From contig CM071924.1 of the NCBI GenBank assembly GCA_016081115.2, forward strand, positions 94,316,616 to 94,380,615: a DNA stretch of 64,000 nucleotides, given 5' to 3'. The notes beneath the pieces were generated by a model. It was not told the origin of the DNA. It searched no databases and was given only the letters and a program-made list of their open reading frames with translations. The stretch comes from Rehmannia glutinosa. Its lineage: Eukaryota; Streptophyta; Magnoliopsida; Lamiales; Orobanchaceae. Positions 46,001 to 58,989 of this stretch are shown piece after piece. A program made the translations under genes and the position numbers. Position 1 is the first letter of the stretch. The number at the start of each line of letters is the position of its first letter.

Positions 46001-47248
46001 CGATTCGCGAGTAAATGAATACAATAATGATTCGCGTAAAGCAAGAGATATCGCAAGGAAAGTAACATCAAACACAAGACACTGAATAAATAGCAAAAGG
46101 TATATCCATTAATGTAAAATTTGAATACACCCAAAGTACAACAGTAGAATACTAAGTCAAATACATGGAACCAAAATACATCCGAATCTAGTACTATAGA
46201 AAGTAAGCTCCAACACTGGAATACACGGCTACAACAACAAAAGTACAAATTGACAATCTGCTAGCTAATCAGTGAGATCGCCATCATCGTCGCTCGCAGC
46301 TATGTCTATAATCGGAATTTTGGTCGTCTTTGAGGTGGTGCCTCAACCTCGGGCCAATCCACGAAGTCCAACCCTTTGCTCGAATCACGGGCCTCATCAA
46401 GTGGAGTAGCCTCGGGTGCCTCGGCTCTCAATGTCGATTTGGATCCTCCTCGGGATCCTCCTCGGCATCGTGTCTGAGCTCGCCTCGGGCGTGGCAATGG
46501 TTGAGCATTAGTTTGCTAAGCGACCTCTAGTGCGGCGTCTCTCGAGCTAGGGCTGTGTAAGGTCCTTTATGGTATCATCGCTTGATGAGGGTCTCTCCAA
46601 GCGATCGGCAGTCTACGGGATAGGCGGGCGTCAATCTCCCATTTCGCGGCCGTCACTAGTCTCTTCATCTTCTCCCGCATGTTATCCGGCGCTCTGGATA
46701 CTCAGATTTGGTCCTCGCGCTCTTATGGTGTTATCGCGGTCCTTGATGTGATGGTCGGCTCGTTCTTCTCATCTTGGCTCATCGCCAAGCGCCGAGTCAG
46801 TCCCCTGTGCATTGGCGCTCTGGAGGCTAGTTACGTGGTCGCGCGTTCACTTTCCGGTGCCAATGAATCATCGGTGCCGGTAATATTCCGCTCAAAGACG
46901 GGCATGGAATACATCCCACCATGTAGGCGGCGTCGGCTCCATCACGATCAAACAAAACTAAGGCGGATCGGTCAAAGGTAGAGGAAAGACAAGGAGAGAA
47001 TAAGGAAAGAATGAATAAGGAAATCGAGTCAAGAATCAACTAAGTCAAAACAAGTATGACTACGAAATCTTAAAATATGCGTTCTAACTTAGTTCAAATA
47101 TCAATAAGACGGTTCTATGCCAATTTGAAATCGATTTCACACTTAATCGGTCAAGTCAGTACTACCCAAAACACGGACCGAGGGTCCTATCTGGGTCGGC
47201 TCGGTGTAAGTTTCCATCTTACTAGCCGAGCTCGATACCACTCTAAGC
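46001..47248 (-). other. G2 5' leader with primer binding site
   Basis: No conserved coding region. The minus strand near the LTR (47230-47240) reads TGGTATCGAGC, the tRNA-Met site with the expected CAGAG reduced to CGAG. GC-rich stretches at 46290-46950 create chance open frames on both strands. Confidence 0.65.
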
Positions 47249-50200
47249 GTCGAGGCCCCAAGCGGGACGCGACGGCGATCCACAACTTAAATACAATAAC
47301 CAAGCAGTCCGGACAAATATCAACAAGAACCCGATGAGGCCAGTCTAAATAGCGTGAGGAAATAAATAACGAGATACAAGTTACAACTTAAAGTCTACAA
47401 TCCATCATCCAAATTACAACCCGAAAATCAACAAAATAGCAACTTAAAGTCAAAGGGTCCTCGCCCTTTAATTACAAACCGAATGGAGCGAAATACAAAA
47501 GTCCGACAACAACATAAGAAAAGAGTCCAATCAACAACAAGAAATAGTAAATCCAACAAGCGTAGTACAAGGTCTCAATCGAGCGGTTCAACATCTTCAC
47601 CGAAATCCTCATCTAAGGTTAGAAAACGGGTTGGGATGAGGAGAAATCTCGGTGGATGGGGTGATCGTGTGCAAGTGTGGCGCAATATAGTTAATGTGAG
47701 AAAACTTGATTATATGAAAACGGCGTGAGTATGATGCATGAATTCACACACGATTCGCAAGCGTCGTGATAAAATAATACAATTGTATATTTATACGAGT
47801 TTAAGAAAAGCAGATTCATGGTCACACACAGGCACTATGTGATTGGTCAAGGCGGTAGGATTGCGTGCGGAAGTGTAACGCCAATCTATGCAAGGCAAAT
47901 AATGGTTGCGTCACGGTTTGTAGCGCCAACCAATGCAAAAGCGGGTAGTGGTTGCGTGCGGAAATGTAACGCCAACCAAAGCGGGTCCGATAACTCCGGA
48001 ATCGTGTGGATCGGGACAGCGATTCCTTCGTTCTTCCTTGTAACTCCCGGTCAGTATGGTCAAGACCGGCACCTTATCGCTCCGTGGCAAAGACAAAATA
48101 CACGGTGGAGCTTGCAAGGCTCGGATCTGTCATAATCATGATTATACCTCGATCTACTACGACCCGCTTCCCTTGGACAAACTCCGTCCCTCGATTTGCG
48201 GGATTAGGGCGATGGGGTAGGAAGAGTGGAATAGCGGCCGAGCTGCCGGTTCCATCCCGGCGTATCCATTCCGAGTTTGTGAGCTCGACACACCAAGTTG
48301 ACTCGGCGGGAAAGTAATTACAATTTACGATCAACTAAGCGATCGAGTATTATTGATTTAGGGAAGCAGTTTTAGGAAAATTTTTGAAAAAAAACACGAG
48401 TGGAAATTATGGCGTTGGTGGAGTATTTGGATGAAGATGATCATCGGAAGGATAAGCAATCTTCGATATCTTGAAAGATTAGGTGGAACATAAGTCCCGT
48501 TATAGATTCAAAATCGCAAGGCGAGGAAGTCGCTCCGCAATCGGGTATTAATCGGTCAAATTGATCCGATAAGTCAAGGGTTTTGAGAAAATAAAATACT
48601 TTAATTAAATCTCCAAGTCAGAGGGTCTAGGGCTATTTTAGTAAAAGAGAAAATAATTTGAGTTAGGTCCTTTATAAAATAAAAATTGTAATTTAGCCCC
48701 GTTTTGTAAAAACTAACACCTTTGGGGTTAAAAATTGAATAAATAAATATCCCGACTTTGATAAATTAAGAGGTCAGTTCCTAAATTCTCCAAATTGTCC
48801 AGAGATTCAGGTTTTTAAAATTTTGAAGTCGAAATTTTGTAAAATTCTCACATTGGCCCCAAATTTATAAAAATTGCCAATTCGGACCTTGAGTTTTTAA
48901 AAATTCGGAACTCACAAACCGGAAGGGCTTTTAATGTGATTCCAGTTGAAAAATGTCACTAAGGTTAGAAGGATATTGGGACAAAAACAGTTTTTAAAAG
49001 AAATATGTGTGGTCCATTAACTTTTGAAAATATCATTTTTGTCCCATTTTGAAATAATTGCCTTTAAGGCTTTTAGGGGTCCAATTGTTATGAAATTTGA
49101 ACCTTGGGTCCAAAATATAATTAAGTTATAGTTAAGTTAGTATTTCCAGGTTCATGGGCTGCATAAGTCCTGGAAATTTCATTTGGGTCCTCAAGTTTAG
49201 TATTTTACACATTAGTCCCTCAATTTTAGAAAAATTACTTTCCAAGCCCTAACCACTTGGATTTTTGGAATACTTTTAAAATATGAAATTCCCAGTAACT
49301 TAAGAGTAAAAATTTCAAATTTTAAAGTTTAGGTCTGGTACAGTTTTAAAAATTGCAAAGTAGCCCTTAAACTTTCAAACTTTTACAATCTAGTCCTTGG
49401 GCTTTTCAAGGTTGATTTTATTTATCTTAAAACTCTTAACAATTTATTAAAATGTCCAAAAGTCATTTTTGAACCTGAGTACAGTCCCAAATTTCGAAAT
49501 TTGCAGAGGGGTCCTTTAACTTTTATTTTCTTGCAATTTAGTCCACCAACTTTCCATTTTTACATTTTTAAGTCCAAAATTAAAATTTAATCAATTATGC
49601 TTGACTTTTCCAGGTTATAAGGCATCCAAAACATAGATTTTAAAGATCATACACATGCATGTCCAATACATACAAGAATTCATCAATTAAAACATTAAAG
49701 TGTACATGCATGCACCTAAAATTCAATAAATAGCAAATTTTGAGCTAACTCTTGAGAATTTTCATGACTTGATACATAAAATTGACATGCAATACATAGA
49801 TTGTATATATCTCAAGGCTCATGATCAAATTTTCTACATGCATTTTAATAAAACACCTAAAAGTTGGAAAATATTTTTCCACCCACCTTAAAATTGGAAA
49901 TTGTGAAATAAAAGGGTAATTTCACAATTTTTGGATGAGGCTTCTTAGGTCAGCCGCTAAGTCAAGAAAATATCAAAATTTGGAGTTAGAAAAATGAGAG
50001 AAAAATTAAGGAGAAAAGAATGAAATAAGGAAATGAAAAGGACTACACTTTACCTTGTGTAGTAGATGTTTGAAGACTAGTTGAAGCTTAAAAATTGGAA
50101 ATTTTGGCTCAACTCCAAAATCTCCTAAAGTCAGCCCCTATTTCTCAAAAATGAAAAAGGAGTGTTAAAATTTGAAAAAAATAGGAAGAGTAGGAAAGAA

Positions 50201-51326
50201 GGGGTCTAGTACTCAATTCTTACCTTGTAGTCTAATTTCCTCTACTATTTCTTCTTCAAGCTTGAGGTCCTTCTTCAAAAATGTTGTCAAGCTCTAATCT
50301 TCAAGGTCTTCTAAATATACCTCCAAACCAAATTCAAACTTAAGTTAAGAAGGTGGAAGAGATGAACAATGTGATATCAAAAATGGATTGAAGATAAAAT
50401 TTCTTACCTTGGTATAGTTTGGTTCGATTTTTGTGAAGAATAGGGAGGAAAAATCTTGAAAATTTTCTAAGTATAGAAGAAGAAAGTGAAAGGAAAAATA
50501 GAGAGAAGTTGGGAGTTTTTAGAGAGAAGGAGGATGATTTTTGTTAGAGAATAAATGTGTTAGATGAAATGAGATGAATTTTTTTGTGTAATAGGCCATA
50601 TGGCCGTCCACACCAAGGAGAGAGGGAGAGAAAATTTTGTTCAAATTGTGTCTTGCAATTTGCCTCATGCATGGGAGACAATTTGCAAGTCAAAGTATGA
50701 GCTAGAATGGAGTTGGGGAATATTGAGAAGAATGTTGGTAAAGTGGGAATAAGTTGGGAAAAATAGTAATAAAGAATTGGTGTATAAGATGATGTGTATA
50801 ATGTTTGAATTAATGGTATAATTATACACAAGATGACTAATATAAGGTGTAGGTGTACAAGAGTTGGATGATATTTTTACTCCAAAAATACCATGTTGGC
50901 CGTCCACTTCAAGGGTATTATGGTAATTCCATATATTTTTTTTTGTCCCAAATTTGATGATAATAGATGAATAATATCAATCTCCAAAATAATTAGTGAT
51001 TTCCTTGATCACTTATAAGTCTCATGATCACTTATACTAAATCAAAATCTTAATTCTATAAAGTAAAAGTCTCTAAAATAAATAGTCTCTTAAAATTCTA
51101 AGGTGAATAATAAATACAAAAATAGTAATAATGATCAATCAAGTGATCATAAATGAGGAATAGAATTAAATAAGATCGTGATCACAAGTAATTAAATAAA
51201 ATGAAATAAAATACAAAATATATATTATTAATATTTACCCATCAAAATGACGCGGTAAAATAGTCGATCAAGAGTATAAACGACAATAAGGATCAATTAA
51301 TAGCTCGGAAAAATCGGGGCTTCACA
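47249..51326 (-). repeat. G2 5' LTR (right)
   Basis: The start is corrupted (GTCGAGGCCCCAAGCGGGACG against TGTCACGCCCCAAACGGGACG). The rest matches 37422-41482, ending CGGGGCTTCACA. The 45 bp-type repeat lies at 47858-47985. Confidence 0.9.
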
Positions 51327-51331
51327 TAGTG

Positions 51332-51626
51332 TCAAGATATATGCATAAAATCAACCCATCAAGCCAAGAAGTAACATCCATAATTTGAATTCTATTGCTC
51401 CAACAAAAAAGACAAGCTCAGAATCTGCTTTATGTCGCATAAATGTTGCTTATCCAAAACTCTTTTCCGTATGACCCCTTCCAAAAAGTGCAACTGCATG
51501 CCACAAGAAAATATATATTAAGAAATAAATAAAATGTGCAGCAAGCATTACAAAAGAGAAAATAAAAAGTTGATTACAGTAAATCAGTTGTTTTTGGAAT
51601 TAGCATGAATCAAGTGACATGGTCTT
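51332..51626. other. CACTA-internal non-coding sequence
   Basis: AT-rich; no domain recognised. Confidence 0.35.
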
Positions 51627-52036
51627 TGTAACATCCCGTTTTCATAATAAAATACGACTTATAAAGTAATAATGCGATTTATAATAAAATGTAAATTTTC
51701 CAATGATCAATTACCATTTAAAATGATAATAAAAAAATGCTAAATAAAAATTTCAAGAGTTATTCCAGAAACAAATTTTCAATACTAAACATTAGAAATA
51801 TTCATCGATGAAAAATATAAAATAAAAATATAAAGTTTATTATTCGAATTCTTATTAATCGGGTCACCGCCTCCACGTGTCCCGCCAACTCCATTATTAA
51901 TCTGAAATAGAAATATATTTGGGGTGAGCATTCAACGGCTCAGTAGGGGCGAATTTGTCCAAGCTAAATAGACAATACACATTACAAAATAACATGCTCA
52001 ACATTGAAAATGTAACTGTAGCTATGACAATGAAAC

Positions 52037-52209
52037 ATGACTCGCACTGCCGGGATTTCACCGGATGGAACTTTTATGCCCCGGACCTCTGTATGGCCCC
52101 ACACGACTATAGACATTTAAAATATGGCTCGCACAGCAGGGATTTCACCGGAGGAAACTTTTATGCCCCGGACCTCTGTATGGTCCCTCACGACTATGGA
52201 CATTTAGCA
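52037..52209. repeat. 87 bp direct tandem duplication in LTR
   Basis: Two copies of a unit containing GGGATTTCACCGGA and ATGCCCCGGACCTCTGTATG, starting at 52037 and 52124. They give an open frame with a repeated peptide, not a gene. Confidence 0.9.
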
Positions 52210-52544
52210 CGTAGAAGCATAAATTATCAAGCAACATATAAAGGCATTTAACAAGGACAAATAAAGCGGAAAAACCCCTACCTTGAAAGTGACGTAGCGT
52301 AGAGTGCGACGAATAGTGCAAGTTTCTGTGCCCGACAATTCTTGTTGCCTACAAATTAAATTTTAATCTAGTATTAATAAGTTATAGTTTTTATTTTAAA
52401 TTCTATAAATAACGTAATATATATATATATAAAATAATAAAAATAATATATGAATTGAAATTTTCAAAACTAGAGATTAATCAAATCAAAGTTGAGTTAT
52501 TGGATCAAAATTAGATTGTAGTCAAAATCTTACACTCAAATTCA

Positions 52545-52670
52545 AACCATTTTCTCCATTTTCCCCTTTTTCCTTTTTCTTTTCCTTTTTCCTCCCTTTT
52601 ACGTTTTCTTTTTCTTTTTCTTTTTCTTTTCCTCCTTAATCCCATTCTTTCTCCCAGTAACCATTTTCCC
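52545..52670. repeat. polypyrimidine tract
   Basis: CTTTTT and TCCTTTT units over about 120 bp, within the old LTR. It gives an R/K/E-rich minus-strand frame by composition only. Confidence 0.85.
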
Positions 52671-54850
52671 CTCAAATCTCTCTCTGCAACCTTACATAAA
52701 CCCCATGCCCCCCATTCATTCTCCTTTTTCTTTTCCCTTCTTTTCCTTTCTTCTTCTTTTATTTCCCCAACATCAATTCTCACTTTCTGTTTCTCGTTCC
52801 TGTACCCTTCCATCTCTTTTACCAAACCTCCCAAAATCCCTTTCTATCTCTATTCCATCTCCCAAAAATCCCTATCTTTACAGCCCCCCCTCTCCTCCGT
52901 ACACCGACACACACTTTTCACACACATCACACACGGCAGACACACGGCGATGCGGGCAAGTGGTGCAGCGGCGGCAGTCGATTCCGGGCTAATAGGCGGT
53001 GACTTCGGGGTCCAGCAACAATACGGTGGCTCGATTCAATGTTGACACCCCCTCTCTGTATCATTCCCTTTCCTCTTTTTTTTTTTTCAGTTTATTTGAA
53101 ATATTAGGAATGATTTATTTTTGGGTTTTGTTGTTGGCCGGATTGTGTAAAATAGTTGACTTATGGTGGAGTTTGGAGATGGAGAGTGGTAGTTCATGGT
53201 AGAAATGAAAAAGAACAAATTTCTCATCTTTGCAGCTTTGTCAAAAAACATTGTTGCTTGTTAGAATGATCTCAAGGATATATTATATACCGTATTTAAG
53301 GTTTAAACTTTAAAATTAGGTAAGGAGAGGTTCAGGAAAAATAACATCAATTATCAAAATTTTAGTATAATTTATGGTAGTACAGTTCAAATTCTTTAAT
53401 GCATTATGACTGAATTTTGAGGTAAGTTCATTGGTTAAAATATATTGATGAGCTTCAATTTGGGAATTTATTTGATTATGCATGATTTTGGGTCTAATAT
53501 GTAACTGACCAATTTATGAAAGAATTAATGCTGAATTTTTTTTTTATTATTTTGATCATGCAAAGAATTGGGGGTTAAATATATCTTGAAAAATGTTAAT
53601 TCTATTAATTTCATAAGGTTACCATGTTTAGTATAAGAAGTCATAGGCTTGGGCTTGGTTCAAAATAATTTATTAAGCCCGATTGTAGAAATTCTCAAAT
53701 TTTAAAATCCCTAATTATAAATAATCGAGCCCTAATTTCGATTTTCCCCCAAATTTCTCGGGTATTACATCTTACTCACCTAAAAATTAATTTCGTCCTC
53801 GAAATTCGAATACTTACTAATATTAAGAAAATTAATTTCATTCTATTCCAAACCTTTTTCAATTTTCTCCCTTGTTTGCTCAATCAATTATGGTCCCAAA
53901 TGTTTTTTTTTTCTCACACATTTCATTTTAATGTGATCTACACTTTCTTCTGTACAATGCCGTCATTTAATGGTTGTTCGATAACTATTATTGTAAGTGA
54001 ACCCTATCAAAGATAAAATTGACTCCTAATTTTCACCCGAGTCAAGCACTGATGCTCATAATGTCTTCTAAAGTTTGAATCATTTTCTTTTTACTGCCCA
54101 TCTGTCAAATAGGGATAAATTGTACTAAAGCTTAATTTCGTTCCTCGGGTTGATTGTAGACTGTTTCAAAATTTCAAAGTTAAACGTATGTCTCTATTTG
54201 GTCATATATCATTATTCTTTCTTTCTTTTTTTATTACCAATAATGGCAACTGGACTACAATCTATTGTTATATGTTCTCATTTCCATTCTGAAATCTCAG
54301 GAAGCCTTAGTAAAGTCAACGGTCTTTGGTGTTTAACTTTGATTTGCTGACACATCAAATACTTTGTTATAATTAATCCAATGTCGCTTTTCATGGTTCT
54401 CTACCAAAAGACCTTTTTCAAATCTCGGTACAACTTTGTACCTCAAGGGTGAGCGGTGTATGATGTACAATGTGTTTATTCAATGATCTTAGTTCTTAGT
54501 TCTTCATCCTTAGGAATACCCAACCTTCCTTCATAGATTAATGCACACTGAGTAGCTATAACAAATCCTTTGATGTCTTTGGTCCAGAACATGGTTTCTC
54601 ATATTGTACAATTACTTATATGTCATTTGTATTTCTCTCATTCTATCTCTAAGTACAGTTCACACAACTATTGTTGCAATATTCGATTCATATCCACCAC
54701 TACTAGAAGGTGCTACGACCTCGATTTTTAACTTAGCAAACTCATTCATCAAGTGTTCTTATTTTATAGGTAAACTAGCCAATGCTTCTTTAAGTTATTG
54801 GAAATTTCAGCAAATTATTAAAAATCTGAACCGAAACATGACTTATCTTT

Positions 54851-55685
54851 TATTACACAGTCTGCATGAGAAAGCGCAGTGCTTGTAGTTTCAGCAAGTT
54901 CACCAAATGTAACGATAACAACACTGACTTATAAATATCCATACTACGATTAAACACATTAATTTGTCTTTATCAAATAACAGGAATAAGATTAATTGAG
55001 ATTTCCAAAGTTTTATGAGAGAGCAATTCAAACAAAGACACAAGGTATGCTCAAATCTAATTATATGGAAAACAGCAAGTATATAGCTCATGTGAATTCG
55101 ATTTTGAAATTATCTGGAATATATTTGAGGTTTTTACATATGATCAAACCAGAAAAATATATGGCTTACAAAAAACGAGTAAATGCACCTAAGCATATAG
55201 TCATTTAAGCAAAACCAGGGATAACATCAAGGTGGCTGACTAACCTCGCTATGGGGGTTTTATTCTATCAGAATTAACAGTGAAAAGAGTTAATACATCT
55301 ATTAAAAAACATTGTTCCTGCAAACACCATAGAAGGACAAGAAATGAACCTGGAAGCAGGGTAAATTAAAAAATATCATCTTCAGTTACAAAGAGTTATG
55401 TTATATGCAACAGCCAAAGTGAAACAAAAGCATTAATGGATCAAAAAATCCACCAAGTCATTGGAGTCACATACTTGGGTTATGTATCATCTCATATTTC
55501 AAATATCATCCTACAAGCCAAATGTATTGATGAAGTATTTAGAATATGTCATTCATTTGAATGGTGAACAAAGTAAAAAAATATAATGTCTCCTCACCTA
55601 GTAAGGATTTGTCTTCCTGTAATTCATATCTGCACCAAGAAAACAAATAGCAAAATATGGATGCAGGGGTTGTGCAGGACAAAAT
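54851..55685. other. CACTA-internal sequence, unassigned
   Basis: AT-rich with short chance open frames. No domain, repeat or splice structure was recognised. Confidence 0.35.
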
Positions 55686-55904
55686 CTCTAATGAAATACA
55701 AAAACTACCCCTCAGGTTTAGCCTAAATACAAAAATACTCAATTATCTTTCAAAATTATAAATACCCTCTTGACATTTGTTTTTTTTTTTTACAAATTAC
55801 ACCTTCAAGCGGGGAAGGGGAGGGGATATTTGTAATTTTGAAAGATAATCAGAGGTTTTTGTAATTAGGCTAAATCCCATGGGTAATATTTGTAATTATC
55901 CCAA
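55686..55904. mobile_element. 219 bp foldback MITE
   Basis: The left arm (CAGGTTTAGCCTAAATAC, then ATTATCTTTCAAAATTATAA) is mirrored on the right (TTTGTAATTTTGAAAGATAAT, then TTGTAATTAGGCTAAATC). The centre has a T-run and GGGGAAGGGGAGGGG. No target duplication was resolved. Confidence 0.75.
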
Positions 55905-56212
55905 AAAAGAAATTTAACAATAATGAATGAGACTTGCAATCGCTATTTCACGTGTTTCTTTAAATGTGGCTTCAAAAGATAAGACCTCAAAAGATGGTGA
56001 ATGATTCACAACCCAAACAGCAAGTCTCATTTTCTCTTATTGAAATAGGCACTATTGATATATTGGGATAAGATCAAGCTATGCCTAGAAATGTTTGTAG
56101 AAGGTGTTGAAAAAGCAGAATTTTAAAATGCAAAGAACAAACCCTAGGTCAGATCAGAGAAAGACTAAGAAATAAAGTTCTTTTGGATTTTTAAATCATT
56201 TATTACCCTAAA

Positions 56213-57050
56213 ATGTCATACTTCCAAGAATTATCTATTCAAACCCCTAAAATATGCTTTGTGCCTTCCACCATTCAAATCACCAACAACGTCCTAATCT
56301 ACTGTTGCAAATCTCAACATACAAAATATTTACCAATAAACTACAAATTCGCACCTTTCCTGGCCAACGGTGTCCAATCGTGGCTAACGAAAGGTTCAAT
56401 AAAAGCTTACCGACGGGGACGGAGTGGCGGCAGCCGCAACGTGGTTGTAAAAATAGGGACAATAAGCAAAAATAGAGTAAGAGAGAAGGGGCGAAAGAGA
56501 GATCTAGAAGAGGGGAAAAGAAACTTACCGGCATGGGCAACAGTGGTGATGCAAAAAATCGGTGGAGATGAGGCGGGTGCCATTCCAAATGTGCGTCTAG
56601 AGAAAACAGAGAGAGAGGAGGAGGAGGAGATGGAAATATGAACAGACGGGAGGAGATGGAAATATGAAAAAAGAAAAAGAGAGAGAGAGAACAAATTGTA
56701 CCTTGGTCCGGAACCATTGTAGAATAAGAACAAAAAACCCTACATAAAAAAACCTACCTTTGGCCCAGTGCTGAAAGAGGTTGAAGATGGTGGTTGACGG
56801 TGGCGGTGATGAGCGGCACAATAACGGCGGTGACGAGCGGCGCCAGAGGTTGAAGATGGTGGTTGACGGTGGCGGAAGAGAAAGTTCTCGAGGGCGGACG
56901 GCTCACGGTTGGCGACCGGCGGAAGGGGAGAGAAGTGACGGTGGAGGGGAGAGGTGATGGGCGACGGAGAGAGGGGAGAGACGGGGCGCCGCGCAGGGGA
57001 GATTGGTTTGAGTACGTACGTGGAAAAGATGAACTTAATTAATTTCATTG
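56213..57050 (-). other. GC-rich, proline/histidine-rich coding-like stretch near the CACTA right end
   Basis: On the minus strand, frames at 56740-57048 and 56280-56717 are open and rich in P, S, H and R. A block of about 70 bp containing TTGAAGATGGTGGTTGACGG is tandemly duplicated at 56777 and 56847. The GC content contrasts sharply with the flanks. The composition resembles first exons or 5' untranslated regions of plant genes, so it may be a captured gene fragment or the element's own leader. I cannot identify a protein. Confidence 0.35.
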
Positions 57051-57077
57051 TGCCCTAATTAATTTAGGGGACTAACG

Positions 57078-57365
57078 ACACCGGTTATCGAACCGTTGTC
57101 TACAGATCTGGTGTTAAAAAAATAAAGACACCGGTTCTATAACCGGTGTCAAAAAATCTGGTGTCTAATCTAAAATAATTTAAATAAATAGACATCGGTG
57201 ATGAAATCCGATGCCAGAACCGGAGTCTATTTGGGATTTAGTATACAATAGACATCGGTTCTACGAAACCGCTGTTGTTTATCTAACGGCATCACTAATT
57301 AGACACCGGTTTCTTACCAAACCGATGTTACAATGGATAAGACCAATAAAATCATAAACCGGTGT
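57078..57365. repeat. CACTA subterminal repeats, right
   Basis: Degenerate ACACCGGTT...AACCGGTGTC units matching the left-end array and the array at 59767-60195. Confidence 0.87.
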
Positions 57366-57411
57366 CTTTTTGGTGGTGTCTATCAGCAGTTTTCTAGATC
57401 TTGTAGTGTTC

Positions 57412-58040
57412 CTTAAACTTTCAAAAGGTCTTCGATTTCCTATGAATGAGATAAACATATCCATAACTTGATTAATCATCAATAAAAGTAACGAAGCACT
57501 CAAAGCCAAATATCTAGCTTTTATGTTCATGAGACCACAAACATCACTTTGTACAAGCTCTAATGGTTCGTTGGCTCTATTGTCTTTCGTAGAGAAATGT
57601 CTCTAGTCATTTTCTGTTCTAGACATGATTTGCAAATAGGAAGAGTGCTTACTTTTAGCTCTCTCAAAGGACCATCATTTGCAAGCCTGTTTATCGTTTC
57701 TTGTTAAATATGTTCTAACCTTGGATGGCAAAAATATGTTTTATCATCTTGAGATACCTTTTTCCATATGGTTGAGATGTTCTACTTTAAATATTTAAGT
57801 ATTTTTAAAAAGGCTTTTTTTCATTTGTTTTTAGCTATAGTGCGTTTTTCAACTTTGCACTATAAATATCACGTTCATTCTTAGAAATATTAATTGAATT
57901 ATTATTATAAGATAGCATAAATAGATTTTCATGCAACTTTGAAACCAAAACCAAAGTTCAACAAAAACCAGAAGTATAATAACCATCGTTTAAAACCAAT
58001 ATCCTATCTATAAAATTAAGCCTAATAAAGATCAGGCACA
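57412..58040 (-). mobile_element. old copia remnant, copy B, right half
   Basis: Continues 36931 after the CACTA insertion and matches 16530-17110. It holds decayed integrase and pre-integrase sequence on the minus strand (AGAGAAATGTCTCTAGTCAT aligns with AGAAAAAGGTCTCTTAGTC of the younger copia). Confidence 0.8.
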
Positions 58041-58572
58041 CAAAAATTAATTATTACAAAGTTCAAGTATAAAATATCTTAAATTTTACATAATGAAATA
58101 TATGAGTATAAACAAGAATCAAGAATGAAAAGTGTCTAAATAAGTATAAATTATATTTTAATAAAAACATAAACAAAAAATATAATTTAATAGGAAATAA
58201 TTTGATACATATGTCAAAATTTAATATTTCTTGAATTGCATATTTAATTAAGTACTAATACAATATTCATAGTATCATTTATGTATCAAAATAAATGTGT
58301 TAAACCATATACATGCAACACAAATAGTGCAATTCTGGCAGAGCAAACTGCTATATATATATATATATGGACGAGCGCTTGTTTATCCGTCTTTTCTTCA
58401 ATTCTCATTTTTCTCAACACTAAAACCCGATTATACAACCTTTAATTTATGTATTGATAAAAACTCATATTTGAAATGTCAAATTTGAGATAAACATTTT
58501 ACATTTCCCTTAACAAGTCAATAATTTAAAAGTTCTGTTCAACCTAAGATATCCACATGCACCTATGTATAA
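58041..58572. other. unassigned sequence, copy B
   Basis: Matches 17111-17654 closely, including the TATA-like run at about 58347. No gene. Confidence 0.4.
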
Positions 58573-58770
58573 ACTACAAGAAAAATGGATTTTTGCAATA
58601 GAGGTATTTGCGACAACTACATTTTGTCGTCGCAAATAATTATTTGTTGTCGTCTCTAATAACTTGGTCCATGAATTGTCACAAAAATTGTTGCTAACAT
58701 CCAATAGTGACGTAATGTAAAAAGGAGTTGTCCCAAAAGATTCGGAAAATTGTAGCTACAACATATATAT
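58573..58770. mobile_element. miniature CACTA-like element, copy B
   Basis: Starts ACTACAAGAAAAATGGATTT. It retains about 45 bp (TTGCGACAACTACATTTTG, GTCGTCGCAAATAATT) that copy A lacks. These GTCGTCGCAAAT words resemble CACTA subterminal repeats. Confidence 0.5.
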
Positions 58771-58989
58771 GATGATTGGGGGGATATTTCCTTATCCTTT
58801 TTTTTTCTAGAAAAGTATGTGGGTTGTGGAGCAGAGGAAATTTCTGGACATTTATATATGACTTTTAAACATTTATGGACAGGTACAATCTCTCCAACCT
58901 GGTAGATCACTTCCATAGTCCAGGTTTATATCGTTCAATATTTGTATGGTATGAACTTTGACTAATAGATGTATTGTTTTTCCCGATGT

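Larger units (their letters stand above)
37422..51326 (-). mobile_element. G2: full-length Ty3/gypsy (Tekay/Del-like) retrotransposon
   Basis: LTRs of about 4.06 kb flank a 5.8 kb interior. A perfect target duplication TAGTG lies at 37417-37421 and 51327-51331, inside the CACTA element. Minus-strand order: gag, protease, RT, RNase H, integrase with chromodomain-like tail. It is related to G1 but a distinct subfamily: the LTRs are clearly diverged yet collinear. Its two LTRs differ at roughly the percent level, so it is somewhat older than G1. Many frameshifts interrupt all domains. Confidence 0.93.
51627..54850 (-). mobile_element. old Ty3/gypsy remnant inside the CACTA element
   Basis: An LTR runs from TGTAACATCCCG at 51627 to CGGGTATTACA at 53769 (2.14 kb). 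A short purine-rich tract follows on the minus strand. The sequence 53930-54180 aligns with the G1/G2 integrase region (for example TACACTTTCTTCTGTACAATGCCGT against TACACTTTCGTCCATACAAGGC, and ATAACTATTATTGTAAGTGAACC). It is riddled with stops and indels. Similarity fades by about 54850 and the second LTR was not found. Confidence 0.75.
36932..57408. mobile_element. CACTA transposon carrying nested elements
   Basis: The left end reads CAATACTACAAAAAAGCAGA. The right end inverted reads CACTACAAGATCTAG. Both ends share GATAGACACC a short way in. A 3 bp target duplication TTC lies at 36929-36931 and 57409-57411, and copy A has the unbroken site AATTCCTTAAACTTTC at about 16528. After removing G2, about 6.6 kb remains. 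I recognise no TNPD-type transposase, so it appears non-autonomous or badly decayed. Subterminal ACACCGGT repeats are dense at both ends. Confidence 0.9.

Noticed and set aside
46569..46981. GC-rich plus-strand frames suggesting a host gene
   Set aside because: They sit in the 5' leader of G2, antisense to the element, and are not conserved in G1.
52511..52834. Lys/Arg/Glu-rich 107-codon minus-strand frame
   Set aside because: Produced by the polypyrimidine tract of an LTR; low-complexity composition only.
56280..56821. Several overlapping Ser/Phe-rich minus-strand frames
   Set aside because: They overlap each other in different frames over compositionally biased DNA; only the general GC-rich stretch is reported.
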